Positions 1-7,625 of a stretch of DNA of 64,000 nucleotides are shown one piece after another. The notes under the pieces are model-generated. The model saw only the letters and a program-made list of their open reading frames with translations. It had not been told where the DNA came from and did no database searches. The first letter of the stretch is position 1, and every line of letters begins with the position of its first letter. The stretch is from Streptomyces spiralis (GTDB lineage Bacteria > Actinomycetota > Actinomycetes > Streptomycetales > Streptomycetaceae): positions 14,252 to 78,251 of the forward strand of contig NZ_BNBC01000019.1 in assembly GCF_014654675.1 (NCBI RefSeq), given 5' to 3'. The translations under genes were made by a program, and so were the position numbers.

Positions 1-369
1 AGCCCCACACCCACTCCGCCACCCCCGCCCCCACCACCACCTCCGTCGCCGCAGCCCGCCCCCCGACCGGCGCCGGCGAAACCGAGACCCACCCCGCCAC
101 CGGAGCCGACGCCGCCGCCCGTACGGCCGGCCCCCGCGCCCTCACCGCGCCCGACACCCCCGCCCCCGCCGCCACCGCCGGCCCCTGCCCCGACGTCCGA
201 TTCGCACCCCGAGCCCCGTCCCCGCCCCTCGGCGAAGCGGGTGACCTACCCGCGCTACCGCCCGCAGCCGCACCGGGCCACGCCCCGGCACGGCCCGTCG
301 CCCGTCACCTACGTCCTGCTCATCGCGATCCCCGCGCTGGCCGCCGTCGCCGCGCTCCGTCCGCGCTGA
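1..369 (+). CDS. Proline-rich protein with C-terminal membrane segment, 5-prime truncated
   Basis: The reading frame is open from the first base to a TGA at 367-369, so only the last 122 codons are present. The first two thirds are almost entirely Pro/Ala/Thr/Ser (runs of up to eight prolines), then comes a basic stretch containing KRVTYPRYRPQPHR, and finally a hydrophobic segment (VTYVLLIAIPALAAVAAL) before the terminal PR. This suggests an extended cell-wall-spanning stalk anchored in the membrane by its C-terminus. The low complexity gives no family assignment. The next gene starts 16 bases downstream, so the two may be co-transcribed. The missing N-terminus could hold a folded domain that would define the function. 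Confidence 0.7.
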   Translation, partial: SPTPTPPPPPPPPPPSPQPAPRPAPAKPRPTPPPEPTPPPVRPAPAPSPRPTPPPPPPPPAPAPTSDSHPEPRPRPSAKRVTYPRYRPQPHRATPRHGPSPVTYVLLIAIPALAAVAALRPR

Positions 370-385
370 CCCCTGGAGGAACCCG

Positions 386-1150
386 TTGTCGGAATGGCTT
401 GTTCTCGTCCTCGCGATGCTGGCCGCCTGTGCCGTGGTGGTCGTCATCACGCTCGTACGGCACCGCACGGCGGCCGAGGACGACGATCCCAGCGACACCC
501 CGGACGTCATCGAGTACATGACGATGTGGATCGGCGTGGTGTACGCCATCGTGCTGGGCCTGGCCATCGCCGGTGTCTGGGAGGCGCGCGTCGCCGCCCA
601 GGACCACGTCCAGGCGGAGGCCCAGGCGCTGCACGAGATCTCCGAGCGCGTCCGGGTCTACCCGCCGGACGTCCGCGACCGCATCCGCGCCGATGTCAAC
701 GCCTATGTCGGACACGTCGTCACCACCGAGTGGAAGACGATGGCGGACCACGGCAGGGTCACCGTGCGGGGCGACCAGCTGCTCGACAAGATCCGCGCGG
801 ACGTCACCGACCACCGGCCGGCCTCGGACTTCGAGGCGCAGGCCTACCAGCCGCTCGTCGACCAGGTGACCGCGGCCGACCAGGCCCGCGCCGCCCGCGC
901 CGGCTCGACCGGGGCGACGATGCCGGGCGTGGTCTGGTTCGGGCTGATCGGCGGGGCCGTCGTCACCATCGGCATGGTGTTCGCGCTGCAGATCCGGCGT
1001 ACGACCCGCGAGCTGGTCCTGGCCGGGCTGTTCTCCGCCCTGATCGCCTTCCTGCTCTTCCTGATCTGGGACTTCGACGCGCCCTACAGCAGAGGGGTCT
1101 CGGCGTCGACGGCACCCTTCCTCGACCTGTTCCCGCACATCGGCGGCTGA
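386..1150 (+). CDS. DUF4239 family membrane protein
   Basis: 254 aa. The start is TTG at 386, supported by GGAGGA at 374-379 seven bases upstream. An N-terminal membrane helix (residues 2-23), a second around residues 48-66 (GVVYAIVLGLAIAGVWEA), an extracytoplasmic or cytoplasmic helical middle, and two closing helices (about residues 185-230) match the DUF4239 architecture, a bestrophin-like bacterial membrane family of unproven function. The repeated acidic/helical segment between the helix pairs, with EAQALHEISERV, is typical of the family. The gene sits 16 bases after the proline-rich protein and is followed by a clear hairpin terminator. Family assignment is fairly sure; a channel or transport role would be inference only. 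Confidence 0.8.
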   Translation: MSEWLVLVLAMLAACAVVVVITLVRHRTAAEDDDPSDTPDVIEYMTMWIGVVYAIVLGLAIAGVWEARVAAQDHVQAEAQALHEISERVRVYPPDVRDRIRADVNAYVGHVVTTEWKTMADHGRVTVRGDQLLDKIRADVTDHRPASDFEAQAYQPLVDQVTAADQARAARAGSTGATMPGVVWFGLIGGAVVTIGMVFALQIRRTTRELVLAGLFSALIAFLLFLIWDFDAPYSRGVSASTAPFLDLFPHIGG

Positions 1151-1202
1151 CGGGCCCTCACCGTACGACATGCTCCACGGAGCCTGACATTCCTTCATCC
1201 CG

Positions 1203-1228
1203 GTCGGGCCGTCCTGCGGCGGCCCGAC
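1203..1228 (+). terminator. Hairpin terminator after DUF4239 gene
   Basis: Perfect 9-bp stem (GTCGGGCCG at 1203-1211 with CGGCCCGAC at 1220-1228) and an 8-base loop, about 50 bases after the stop codon. It has no U-tract, as is common for Streptomyces terminators. Confidence 0.6.
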
Positions 1229-1411
1229 ACGGCCGTCCTGTCCCCCGCCCGCCGGAGCGCCGTCCCCTGTGCGGCCCACACGGTTGCCCCGTTCGCCCGA
1301 GTGCGATCGCGCCGGAGTGCACATGTTCCTAGCGTTTCGATCATCGAGGTGCATTTCCGGCACACGCGGAAGAGGTCCGCAGCTGCTCCTCGGGGACCCG
1401 GAGGATTCATC

Positions 1412-1843
1412 ATGCGCGTAATACGCGTCGTTTCGGCCGCACTGCTGGGCGTGAGCGCCCTCACCTTCTCCGCACCCGCCGCCCTCGCCAGCGGCGGCGA
1501 CGGCGGCCACTCCTACGGCAGCGAGGGCCGCTCCTACGGCGACAGCCGCTCCGACGACGGCGGAGGCTACGGCGGAGGCGGCGGGGACAGCCGCTCTCAC
1601 GGCGGCGGCGGTGGTGGTGGATACGGCGGCTCCGACGACGGCGGCTTCGACGACGAGGGCCGCGGCGGTGGAGGAGGCGGCCGGCCGGAGCACTTCCGGC
1701 ACGGCGTCCGCGCGGGCGAAGGCGGCACCATCGCCGGCTTCGACCTCAAGGAGATCGGGATGGGCACCGCGCTCATCGCGGGCTCCGTCGGCGCGGCCTA
1801 CTACCTCTCGCGCCGCCGCACCGGGGAGGAGGGCGTGGCCTGA
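1412..1843 (+). CDS. Small secreted glycine-rich protein with C-terminal membrane anchor
   Basis: 143 aa from the ATG at 1412, chosen because GGAGG lies at 1400-1404 and a classical Sec signal follows (residues 1-27, ending PAALASGG). In-frame starts further upstream lack both. The mature protein is extremely rich in Gly/Ser/Asp/Tyr (GGGG runs, about residues 28-95), then a short ordered segment (GTIAGFDLKEIG) leads into one membrane helix (about 113-130) and a basic tail SRRRTGEEG. It has no LPXTG- or LAXTG-type motif, although a class F sortase is encoded less than 1 kb away. The protein at 1960-2442 has a similar C-terminal arrangement. It is probably a surface protein; function unknown. 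Confidence 0.75.
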   Translation: MRVIRVVSAALLGVSALTFSAPAALASGGDGGHSYGSEGRSYGDSRSDDGGGYGGGGGDSRSHGGGGGGGYGGSDDGGFDDEGRGGGGGGRPEHFRHGVRAGEGGTIAGFDLKEIGMGTALIAGSVGAAYYLSRRRTGEEGVA

Positions 1844-1869
1844 CCCGGCACAAGGCACTCAGGACGACG

Positions 1870-1905
1870 CGGATCCGGCCTCCGCACAGGCGGGGACCGG
1901 ATCCG
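1870..1905. terminator. Bidirectional terminator between convergent genes
   Basis: Perfect 9-bp inverted repeat (CGGATCCGG at 1870-1878, CCGGATCCG at 1897-1905) in the 116-base gap between the convergent genes ending at 1843 and 1960. The loop contains a further short GC pairing. It could serve both transcripts. Confidence 0.6.
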
Positions 1906-1959
1906 TGGTCACCGGACAGAGCGTTGGGGGAGACACCCCGTAGAGCCGAGTTGCCGCCG

Positions 1960-2442
1960 TCAGACGCGCTTGCCGAAGCGTCCGCGCATCCAGAAGACGG
2001 CGCCCACGAGAACGCCGGTCCCCATCAGCCCGCCGCCGATGGCGATGTCGGCCTTGGTGGCGCCGCCGGTGGTCGTGGCGCCGTCGGCACCGGCACGGGC
2101 GCGGCCGACGGCGGTGAAGGCCGCCGGGCGGGCCGGGGCGCGACCGTCGCAGCGGACCGCGACGCCGTATGTGACGGCGGGGGTGTGCGGACGCAGGGCC
2201 GCGACGGACCTCGCCGTGACGCCGGCCCCGTCGGCCGGCCGCGTCGGCACCGCGCCGAACGCCCGCGACGCCGCCTGCCCGCCGCCGCGGCACGCGTCGG
2301 CCGTGACGCCTCCGCGTCCCGGCCCGGCCGCCGCGTCGGCGCGCGGGGTGCCGCCGCCCTTCTCCACGGCCGTCGGGGCCGCCGAGCCGACGGTGGCGAC
2401 GACGGCGACCAGGACCGCCAAGGGGATACGAGTCATGCGCAT
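1960..2442 (-). CDS. Small secreted protein with C-terminal membrane anchor next to sortase
   Basis: 160 aa from ATG at 2442 (MRMTRIPLAV), preceded by GGAGGA at 2452-2447. The second ATG at 2436 is an equally possible start. A signal peptide (to about residue 22, VATVGSAAPTA) is followed by an Ala/Gly/Thr-rich extracellular region with several Cys residues (two near DACRGG and RCDGRA), then a KADIAIGGG segment, a membrane helix and the basic tail WMRGRFGKRV. No known domain was recognised. The end resembles that of the glycine-rich protein at 1412-1843 (small residues, G-rich helix, Arg-rich tail), which suggests a shared way of membrane insertion. It is transcribed away from the sortase gene at 2774. 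Confidence 0.7.
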   Translation of the reverse strand: MRMTRIPLAVLVAVVATVGSAAPTAVEKGGGTPRADAAAGPGRGGVTADACRGGGQAASRAFGAVPTRPADGAGVTARSVAALRPHTPAVTYGVAVRCDGRAPARPAAFTAVGRARAGADGATTTGGATKADIAIGGGLMGTGVLVGAVFWMRGRFGKRV

Positions 2443-2773
2443 GGGATCCTCCGGGAAGGCGCCCCGGGACACGTACCCGGTCGATCGGCGAGACAGCGCC
2501 TTCGCAACACACCGTCAGATGTCTTGTGACGGCTCGCATTTCGAGAGTGGTCCGTCCTGGTGAGTCCCGATCCGGGGGGAATTCACCCCGTCGGACGTCG
2601 CCGCAGGTCATGGGCTGTCGGAAGACGCCCGTCCGGAACGACCCGGACGGCGCACCGGAATTCCGCGACGCCACCCGTTCGCCTCCGTCCCGTCGCCGGC
2701 TTCGCGCGCGGGACCTAGCGTTCCTGTATGCGCGAAGGGCGGGGCGGCGGCCACGTTCGAGAGGGGATGGCGA

Positions 2774-3460
2774 ATGTCAGTGAGCAAGCTGACCGACACG
2801 GCCGAGGAGGAGCAGGGGCCACAGGCCAAGCGCGTCCCCTGGGGTGTGATAGTGCTCGTTCTGCTCACCGGACTCGCCCTCATCCGCAACGGTTCGGGGG
2901 AGTTCGAGGCCGGTCCGCCGCAGCCCGCGAAGGCCGCCGCGCCGGACGGCGGCCAGCAGTCCGGTGCCTCGCCCGCGACCGGATCCGGGGCACCTCGGCC
3001 GCTGTCGTACTCGGTGCCAGACCGGGTGCGGATCCCTCTGATCCAGGTCGACGCGCCCATCACCCCGGTCGGCGTGGACGCGGACGGGTGGGTGGCCGCG
3101 CCGCCGCCGGACGACCCGAATCTGGCCGGCTGGTTCAACGGCGCCGTCACCCCCGGGGAAAAGGGGACCGCGGTGATCGACGGCCACGTGGACAACAGGA
3201 ACGGCCCGGCGGTGTTCTACGGGCTCGGCTCCCTGAAGAAGGGAAACCACATCGACATCCACCGGGAGGACGGGAGGACGGCGGTCTTCGAGGTGTACGG
3301 GGTCGAGGTGTTCCAGAAGGCGGCCTTCCCCGGGGAGCGCGTGTACGGCTCGAAGGGCACACCGGAACTGCGGGTCATCACCTGCGGCGGCGGTTACACC
3401 AAGCAGACCGGATACGCGGGGAACGTCGTCGTCTTCGCCCGCCTGGTCGAGGTCCGCTGA
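2774..3460 (+). CDS. Class F sortase
   Basis: 228 aa. Sortases are membrane-bound cysteine transpeptidases that cut a C-terminal sorting signal and join the protein to a cell-surface acceptor. One N-terminal membrane helix (about residues 22-38) is followed by a disordered Pro/Ala linker (to about 75) and a sortase barrel starting RVRIPLIQVDAPI. The catalytic His is H138 in VIDGHVD and the catalytic Cys is C204 in VITCGGGY. Where class A enzymes have Arg, the segment reads GYAGNVVVFARL, as in other actinobacterial class F proteins. The ATG at 2774 has only a weak purine-rich leader (GAGAGGGGAT). Substrates may be the neighbouring small surface proteins, but neither shows a canonical sorting motif. 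Confidence 0.88.
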   Translation: MSVSKLTDTAEEEQGPQAKRVPWGVIVLVLLTGLALIRNGSGEFEAGPPQPAKAAAPDGGQQSGASPATGSGAPRPLSYSVPDRVRIPLIQVDAPITPVGVDADGWVAAPPPDDPNLAGWFNGAVTPGEKGTAVIDGHVDNRNGPAVFYGLGSLKKGNHIDIHREDGRTAVFEVYGVEVFQKAAFPGERVYGSKGTPELRVITCGGGYTKQTGYAGNVVVFARLVEVR

Positions 3461-3483
3461 ACGCCCCGCACGACGACTCTCGC

Positions 3484-3505
3484 GCCCGCGGGGCGGGGCG
3501 CGGGC
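3484..3505. terminator. Hairpin between convergent sortase and deacetylase genes
   Basis: GCCCGC (3484-3489) pairs with GCGGGC (3500-3505) around a 10-base G-rich loop. It lies in the 49-base gap between two convergent stop codons, so it may terminate both. Confidence 0.45.
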
Positions 3506-3509
3506 CGTG

Positions 3510-4358
3510 TCAGGTGTACGTGCGGCGGGGCACGGTGAAGCGGTAGCCCTCGTCCAGCAGTCTTGGCAGGTATCTGCGCAGCGCGTGGACGGTCTGGGTG
3601 CGGTCGCCGCCGGCGTCGTGCGAGAGGACCACGACACCGGGGTCGGCGCCGCGCTCGACCCGGCGGACGATGGTGGTGGTGCCGGGGGTGGTCCAGTCGA
3701 GGCTGTCGACGGTCCAGGCCAGCGGTTCCATGCCCATCTCGGCGTTGAGCTGGAAGACGTTGCGGTTCCAGGCGCCGTAGGGGGCGCGGAACCACAGGGG
3801 CCGCTCGCCGTAGGCCTTCTCGATGATGTCGCTGGTGGCCTCGAGCTCGTCGCGGATCTCCCGGCGGGTGAGCCGGGTGAGCAGCGGATGGGTCCAGGTG
3901 TGGTTGCCGACGACGTGGCCCTCGTCGGCCATCCGCGCGAGCAGGTCCCGGTTCCAGTCGGCCATCTCGCCGCACACCATGAACGTGGCCCGCACGTCGT
4001 AGCGGGCCAGGGTGTCGAGGATGTGCGGGGTGTACTCCGGGTTGGGGCCGTCGTCGAAGGTCAGCAGCATCGTGTCGCCGAGGCCGGAGAAGCGCAGGAT
4101 CGGCGCGTGCCGCACCCTGGCCGGCAGCGGCAGGGCCCGCGGTGGGGCGTCTCCGGTCAGGGGGCTCAGGCGGTACGCGGAGGACTTGGGGACGCTGCCC
4201 GCCTGGGCGCCCGCGGCGGGGGCGGCGGGCGGCCGTGCCGCGGTGCCGGAGGAGCCGGACAGCAGCAGACCGGCCGTCCCGGCAGCGCCGGCCGCGCCGA
4301 GGGCGGCCGCCCCGGCGAGCAGCGCCCGGCGCCGCGTGAGCAACTGATCCTTCCGCAT
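3510..4358 (-). CDS. Secreted polysaccharide deacetylase (NodB/CE4 family)
   Basis: 282 aa. It begins with a twin-arginine type signal (LLTRRRALLAGAAALG) and is expected outside the membrane. All five CE4 motifs are visible: TFDDGP at 100-105 (D102 base, D103 metal), GNHTWTH with metal ligands H153 and H157, RAPYG at 191-195, the VDSLDW motif near 217-222, and LSHD at 245-248. CE4 enzymes remove N- or O-acetyl groups from peptidoglycan, chitin or xylan in a metal-dependent reaction; the substrate here is unknown. The Pro/Ala-rich stretch at 40-56 is a linker. The gene is convergent with the sortase gene. The ATG at 4358 heads the Tat signal, so the start is convincing. Confidence 0.9.
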   Translation of the reverse strand: MRKDQLLTRRRALLAGAAALGAAGAAGTAGLLLSGSSGTAARPPAAPAAGAQAGSVPKSSAYRLSPLTGDAPPRALPLPARVRHAPILRFSGLGDTMLLTFDDGPNPEYTPHILDTLARYDVRATFMVCGEMADWNRDLLARMADEGHVVGNHTWTHPLLTRLTRREIRDELEATSDIIEKAYGERPLWFRAPYGAWNRNVFQLNAEMGMEPLAWTVDSLDWTTPGTTTIVRRVERGADPGVVVLSHDAGGDRTQTVHALRRYLPRLLDEGYRFTVPRRTYT

Positions 4359-4521
4359 GACTCATCAGTGACCGCAGGCCTGCCGCCGAACCGGTACGGC
4401 GGCGCGATTGCACCCGCGTGGCCGCGTCCGCCCGAGCACCGGCCGGGCGGCCCAAGGCCGCTGGTCATCGGGGTCGCCCCGGGCCTCGGCCGGAAGGGCT
4501 GCTTCCGATAGCCTCGCAGGT

Positions 4522-5001
4522 GTGACGGAACAGCACGAGGAGCGCGAGCGGCACGCGCAGGGGTTCGAGCGGGGCACGGACGGCCCGAAGGTGATCGTGG
4601 CCGGGGTGGACGGCTCGGAGTCCTCGATGCGGGCGGCCGCCTACGCCGCCGGCCTGGCCCGGCGCCAGCGCGCCCTCCTGGCCCTCGTGTACGTGCAGCC
4701 GGTGATGTCGACCGGGGCGGCGCTGGGGGCGCCGGTGGCCGAGACGACCGACGAGATCGCCGAGGAACTGGTGCAGCAGATCCGGGAGGCCTCCGAGCGG
4801 CTGAAGGGGATATTCGAGGTCCGCTGGGAGTTCCACACCTTCCGCGGCGATCCGTACAACGGCCTGGTGAAGGCCGCGGACGAGCTGAAGGCCGACGCGG
4901 TGGTCGTCGGCGCCTCCGAGAAGGCCGGCCACCGGATCATCGGCTCGGTGGCGGTCCGGCTGGTCAAGGCGGGGCGCTGGCCGGTGACGGTGGTGCCGTA
5001 G
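4522..5001 (+). CDS. Universal stress protein (UspA family)
   Basis: 159 aa from GTG at 4522, with a weak GCAGG leader. The longer in-frame reading upstream is not protein-like. The sequence opens with the UspA beta-strand VIVAGVDGSESS. It ends with the nucleotide-binding signature VVGASEKAGHRIIGSV, which gives G-x2/G-x9-G-S type phosphate contacts, followed by PVTVVP. Single-domain Usp proteins are cytosolic ATP- or AMP-binding stress proteins without a defined reaction. It lies 130 bases upstream of the amino-acid permease, a frequent Usp/APC transporter pairing. Confidence 0.88.
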   Translation: MTEQHEERERHAQGFERGTDGPKVIVAGVDGSESSMRAAAYAAGLARRQRALLALVYVQPVMSTGAALGAPVAETTDEIAEELVQQIREASERLKGIFEVRWEFHTFRGDPYNGLVKAADELKADAVVVGASEKAGHRIIGSVAVRLVKAGRWPVTVVP

Positions 5002-5131
5002 GGGCGCTCGCGCCGGTCGTGGCGGCCCGGCTGGGGCCGTCCGGGCGATGCGTGGTGTCTTCCGTACGCGGCCGGGCTGGGCCATCATGATCCGCCGTCA
5101 GCCGATTGCCGTCTGCGAAGAGGTGAGGCCC

Positions 5132-6559
5132 ATGGCCAGGCTCCGGATGGGTGAAGGCATTCTCCGGCGTAAACCCATCGAACACATCGAGGAGACGGAA
5201 GCCGGCGAGGGACCGAAACTCGAACGGTCGCTGGGGCTCTGGCAGCTCACCGCGATCGGCGTGGGCGGCATCATCGGCGCGGGCATCTTCACGCTGGCCG
5301 GCACCGTGGCCAACGGCACGGCCGGCCCCGCGGTGCTGGTGTCCTTCCTCGTCGCCGGTGTGGCCAGTGCCGCCGCCGCGCTGTCGTACGCCGAGTTCGC
5401 GGGGATGATCCCGAAGGCGGGCTCCGCCTACACCTACGGCTACGCGGTGCTCGGCGAGTTCGCCGGCTGGTTCATCGGCTGGGACCTGCTGCTGGAGTAC
5501 ACCGCGATCGTGGCGGTGGTCGCCATCGGCATCTCGGGGTACTTCAGCTTCCTGATCGAGGACATGGGCGCGAAGCTGCCCGCATGGATGCTGGGCGCGC
5601 CCGGCACCGGGTCCGGGCACAAGGTCGACCTGTTCGCCGCCGTGCTGTGTCTGCTCATCGCCTGGCTGCTGACCCTCGGCATCCGCAACGCGGCCCGCTT
5701 CGAGACGGTCGTCGTGGTGCTGAAGGTGCTCGTGGTGCTGGTGGTGATCATCGTGGGCATCTTCCATGTGGACACCGCCAACTACCACCCGTTCTTCCCC
5801 TACGGGATCGGCGGGGCGTTCACCGGCGCGGCGACCGTGTTCTTCGCGGTCTTCGGCTATGACGCCATGTCGACGGCGGCCGAGGAGTCCAAGGACGCAC
5901 AGCGGCACATGCCGAAGGCGATCATCTACTCGCTGGCGATCGCGATGGTGCTGTACGTGCTGGCCTGCCTGGTGCTGACCGGCATGCAGAACTACAAGGA
6001 CATCGACAAGGAGAGCGGCTTCTCCACCGCGTTCAAGTCGGTGGGGCTCAACCGCCTGGCGGACGTGATCGCCGTGGGCGCGATCATCGGCATCCTCACC
6101 GTGATGTTCACGTTCATGCTGGGCGTGACCCGGGTGTGGTTCTCGATGTCCCGCGACGGGCTGCTGCCCCGGTGGTTCGCGAAGACGCACCCCACGCGGC
6201 ACGTGCCGACCCGGGTGACGTGGATCGTCGGGGTGGCGTCGGCGGTCATCGCCGGGTTCCTGCCGATCGCCGAGGCGGCCGAACTGACCAACATCGGCAT
6301 CCTGCTGGCGTTCGTGGTGGTGTGCACGGCGGTGATCGTGCTGCGATACCGGCAGCCGGACCTGCCGCGCAGCTTCCGCACCCCGTGGATGCCGTTCGTG
6401 CCGGCGCTGGGCGTGGTCTTCTCGATCTGGCTGATCACGTTCCTCCAGTGGCAGACGTGGGTGCGGTTCGCCGTGTGGTTCCTGATCGGCTGCGTGGTCT
6501 ACTTCGGGTACTCGTACAAACGGTCGGTGCTGGCGGAGCGCCAGAGGGCCGTGGACTGA
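5132..6559 (+). CDS. APC family amino-acid permease (cationic amino acid transporter-like)
   Basis: 475 aa from ATG at 5132, preceded by AGGTGAGG; residues upstream of this Met look non-coding. After a cytoplasmic leader (MARLRMGEGILRRKPIEHI), about twelve membrane helices follow. The first carries the APC substrate-binding motif GVGGIIGAGIFTLAG. AFFGYDAMSTAAEE-like sequence (here FGYDAMSTAAEESKD, about residue 245) is typical of the CAT/YfnA group of proton-coupled amino-acid transporters. Length and helix spacing are normal for the family. The exact amino acid cannot be read from sequence. Its 3-prime end overlaps a small ORF on the other strand (6499-6669). Confidence 0.9.
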   Translation: MARLRMGEGILRRKPIEHIEETEAGEGPKLERSLGLWQLTAIGVGGIIGAGIFTLAGTVANGTAGPAVLVSFLVAGVASAAAALSYAEFAGMIPKAGSAYTYGYAVLGEFAGWFIGWDLLLEYTAIVAVVAIGISGYFSFLIEDMGAKLPAWMLGAPGTGSGHKVDLFAAVLCLLIAWLLTLGIRNAARFETVVVVLKVLVVLVVIIVGIFHVDTANYHPFFPYGIGGAFTGAATVFFAVFGYDAMSTAAEESKDAQRHMPKAIIYSLAIAMVLYVLACLVLTGMQNYKDIDKESGFSTAFKSVGLNRLADVIAVGAIIGILTVMFTFMLGVTRVWFSMSRDGLLPRWFAKTHPTRHVPTRVTWIVGVASAVIAGFLPIAEAAELTNIGILLAFVVVCTAVIVLRYRQPDLPRSFRTPWMPFVPALGVVFSIWLITFLQWQTWVRFAVWFLIGCVVYFGYSYKRSVLAERQRAVD

Positions 6560-6669
6560 CCCTGCGGGGAGGCGGGTTCCCCCTGGTCCCGGCGGTCGGC
6601 CTGGCAGGCGGCGGCCACGGCGAGGACGGCCGTCAGGACCAGGCCCACCAGGTGTCTGCGTGCGATCAT
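6499..6669 (-). CDS. Putative small secreted or lipoprotein-like peptide (56 aa)
   Basis: An ATG at 6669 is preceded by GAGGTGAACC, a convincing Shine-Dalgarno. Translation gives MIARRHLVGLVLTAVLAVAAACQADRRDQG and so on, ending YEYPK. The N-terminus is a good signal peptide. Cys22 lies where a lipobox Cys would be, but the preceding residues (VAAA) lack the usual Leu. The last 61 bases overlap the permease gene antisense, so the C-terminal third may be fortuitous. No homologue recognised. The coding claim rests on the ribosome-binding site and signal peptide only. Confidence 0.42.
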   Translation of the reverse strand: MIARRHLVGLVLTAVLAVAAACQADRRDQGEPASPQGQSTALWRSASTDRLYEYPK

Positions 6670-6710
6670 CGGTTCACCTCACTGCGTTCGTGCGCCGGAC
6701 CAGTCCTATG

Positions 6711-6750
6711 GACGGACAAGACAGACAAGACAACAGACGGACAAGACAGA
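6711..6750. repeat. Purine-rich direct repeat upstream of sigma factor gene
   Basis: GACGGACAAGACAGA occurs at 6711-6725 and again at 6736-6750 (25-base period), with extra ACAAGACA units between. It lies in the divergent gap between the small ORF (start 6669) and the ECF sigma gene (start 6932), in an unusually AT-richer patch. A regulator binding site is possible. Confidence 0.55.
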
Positions 6751-6834
6751 TAAATGGGTATGAAGCCGGGGGCCGTCGCAAACAGCCCGGGCGCGTGCCG
6801 TTGGTCCGTCCGGGGGGCGCACGGGCCGTGACGG

Positions 6835-6858
6835 ACCGTTCGTCGAACCGTTCGTCGA
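6835..6858. repeat. 12-bp tandem repeat in the sigma gene upstream region
   Basis: ACCGTTCGTCGA is present twice in immediate succession (6835-6846 and 6847-6858), ending 73 bases before the sigma factor start. Part of it (GTTCGTCGAAC) is nearly palindromic. It could be an operator or promoter element of the sigma gene. Confidence 0.5.
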
Positions 6859-6931
6859 CGCGATCGACCGTCCGCCGCACAGCCCTGCGCGTGCCCTGTC
6901 CCGGGGCGGGACCCTGCGCTGCGATACGGCC

Positions 6932-7480
6932 ATGACGGCCGGAACCGCCCTCCCCCGCGTGACCACGACCGCCGAGCACGAGCTCGCCGCGCTCCAGCGC
7001 GAGCACGGCCGGCCGCTGTTCGCCCTGCTGCTGCGGCTGTGCGACGGCGACCGGCAGCGCGCCGAGGACCTGCTCCAGGAGACGCTGGTGCGCGCCTGGC
7101 AGCATCCCGAGGCGCTGCGCGCCGACGCCTTCGCCTCCGTACGGCCCTGGCTGCTGACGGTGGCGCGCCGGCTCGCCATCGACGCGCGCCGGGCCCGGCA
7201 GGCCAGGCCGCCGGAGGTCGGCGACGCGGTCCTGGAGAACACACGGGTGATCGCCGACCACGCCGAGCGGGCCGCCGCGACGCTCGACGTGCGGGAGGCT
7301 GTGAAGACACTCACTCCGCAGCACCGTGAAGTCCTGGTGCTGGTGTACTTCCAGGGGGCGAGTGTGGCGGAAGCCGCCGAAACCCTGGGCATTCCGCCCG
7401 GTACCGTGAAGTCCCGTGCGTACTACGCGCTGCGCGCCCTGCGCAGGGTGCTTCCGGGATACGCGGCCGACCTGCGCTGA
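6932..7480 (+). CDS. ECF-type RNA polymerase sigma factor
   Basis: 182 aa. Region 2 (about residues 22-90) contains RAEDLLQETLVRAW for core binding and -10 recognition. Region 4 (about 118-172) contains the helix-turn-helix VAEAAETLGIPPGTVKSRAYYAL that reads the -35 element. No C-terminal extension or N-terminal sensor domain is present, so activity is probably held by a separate anti-sigma factor. The zinc anti-sigma gene at 8317 is the obvious candidate, although an unrelated gene (7626-8138) lies between them. Two sets of direct repeats upstream may be its regulatory sites. The ATG at 6932 has no strong ribosome-binding site in its short leader. Confidence 0.9.
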   Translation: MTAGTALPRVTTTAEHELAALQREHGRPLFALLLRLCDGDRQRAEDLLQETLVRAWQHPEALRADAFASVRPWLLTVARRLAIDARRARQARPPEVGDAVLENTRVIADHAERAAATLDVREAVKTLTPQHREVLVLVYFQGASVAEAAETLGIPPGTVKSRAYYALRALRRVLPGYAADLR

Positions 7481-7549
7481 AACCGACCGCCGGGTCAAAC
7501 CTCCGTAAAGCGCCTTGCTGTGGACCACTGTTGAGTAATCGGCTGTCCT

Positions 7550-7566
7550 CATCCGTGTTCCGGATG
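7550..7566. terminator. Short hairpin after sigma factor gene
   Basis: CATCCG (7550-7555) and CGGATG (7561-7566) form a 6-bp stem with a 5-base loop, 70 bases after the sigma stop and 60 before the next start. It may be a weak terminator or a leader hairpin. Confidence 0.35.
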
Positions 7567-7625
7567 GGCCTGTCCCAGGAGCCGGGGTCGGGCGACGCGC
7601 ACGCACCGGAGGAAGGCAGGAAGGG

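Noticed and set aside
4964..6202. 412-codon open frame antisense to the amino-acid permease
   Set aside because: It mirrors the codon bias of the permease, is His/Gln/Arg-rich without domain pattern, and has no ribosome-binding site. It is a GC-rich shadow frame.
6711..6750. CRISPR-like repeats
   Set aside because: Only two copies, a 10-base separation, no array structure and no cas genes.
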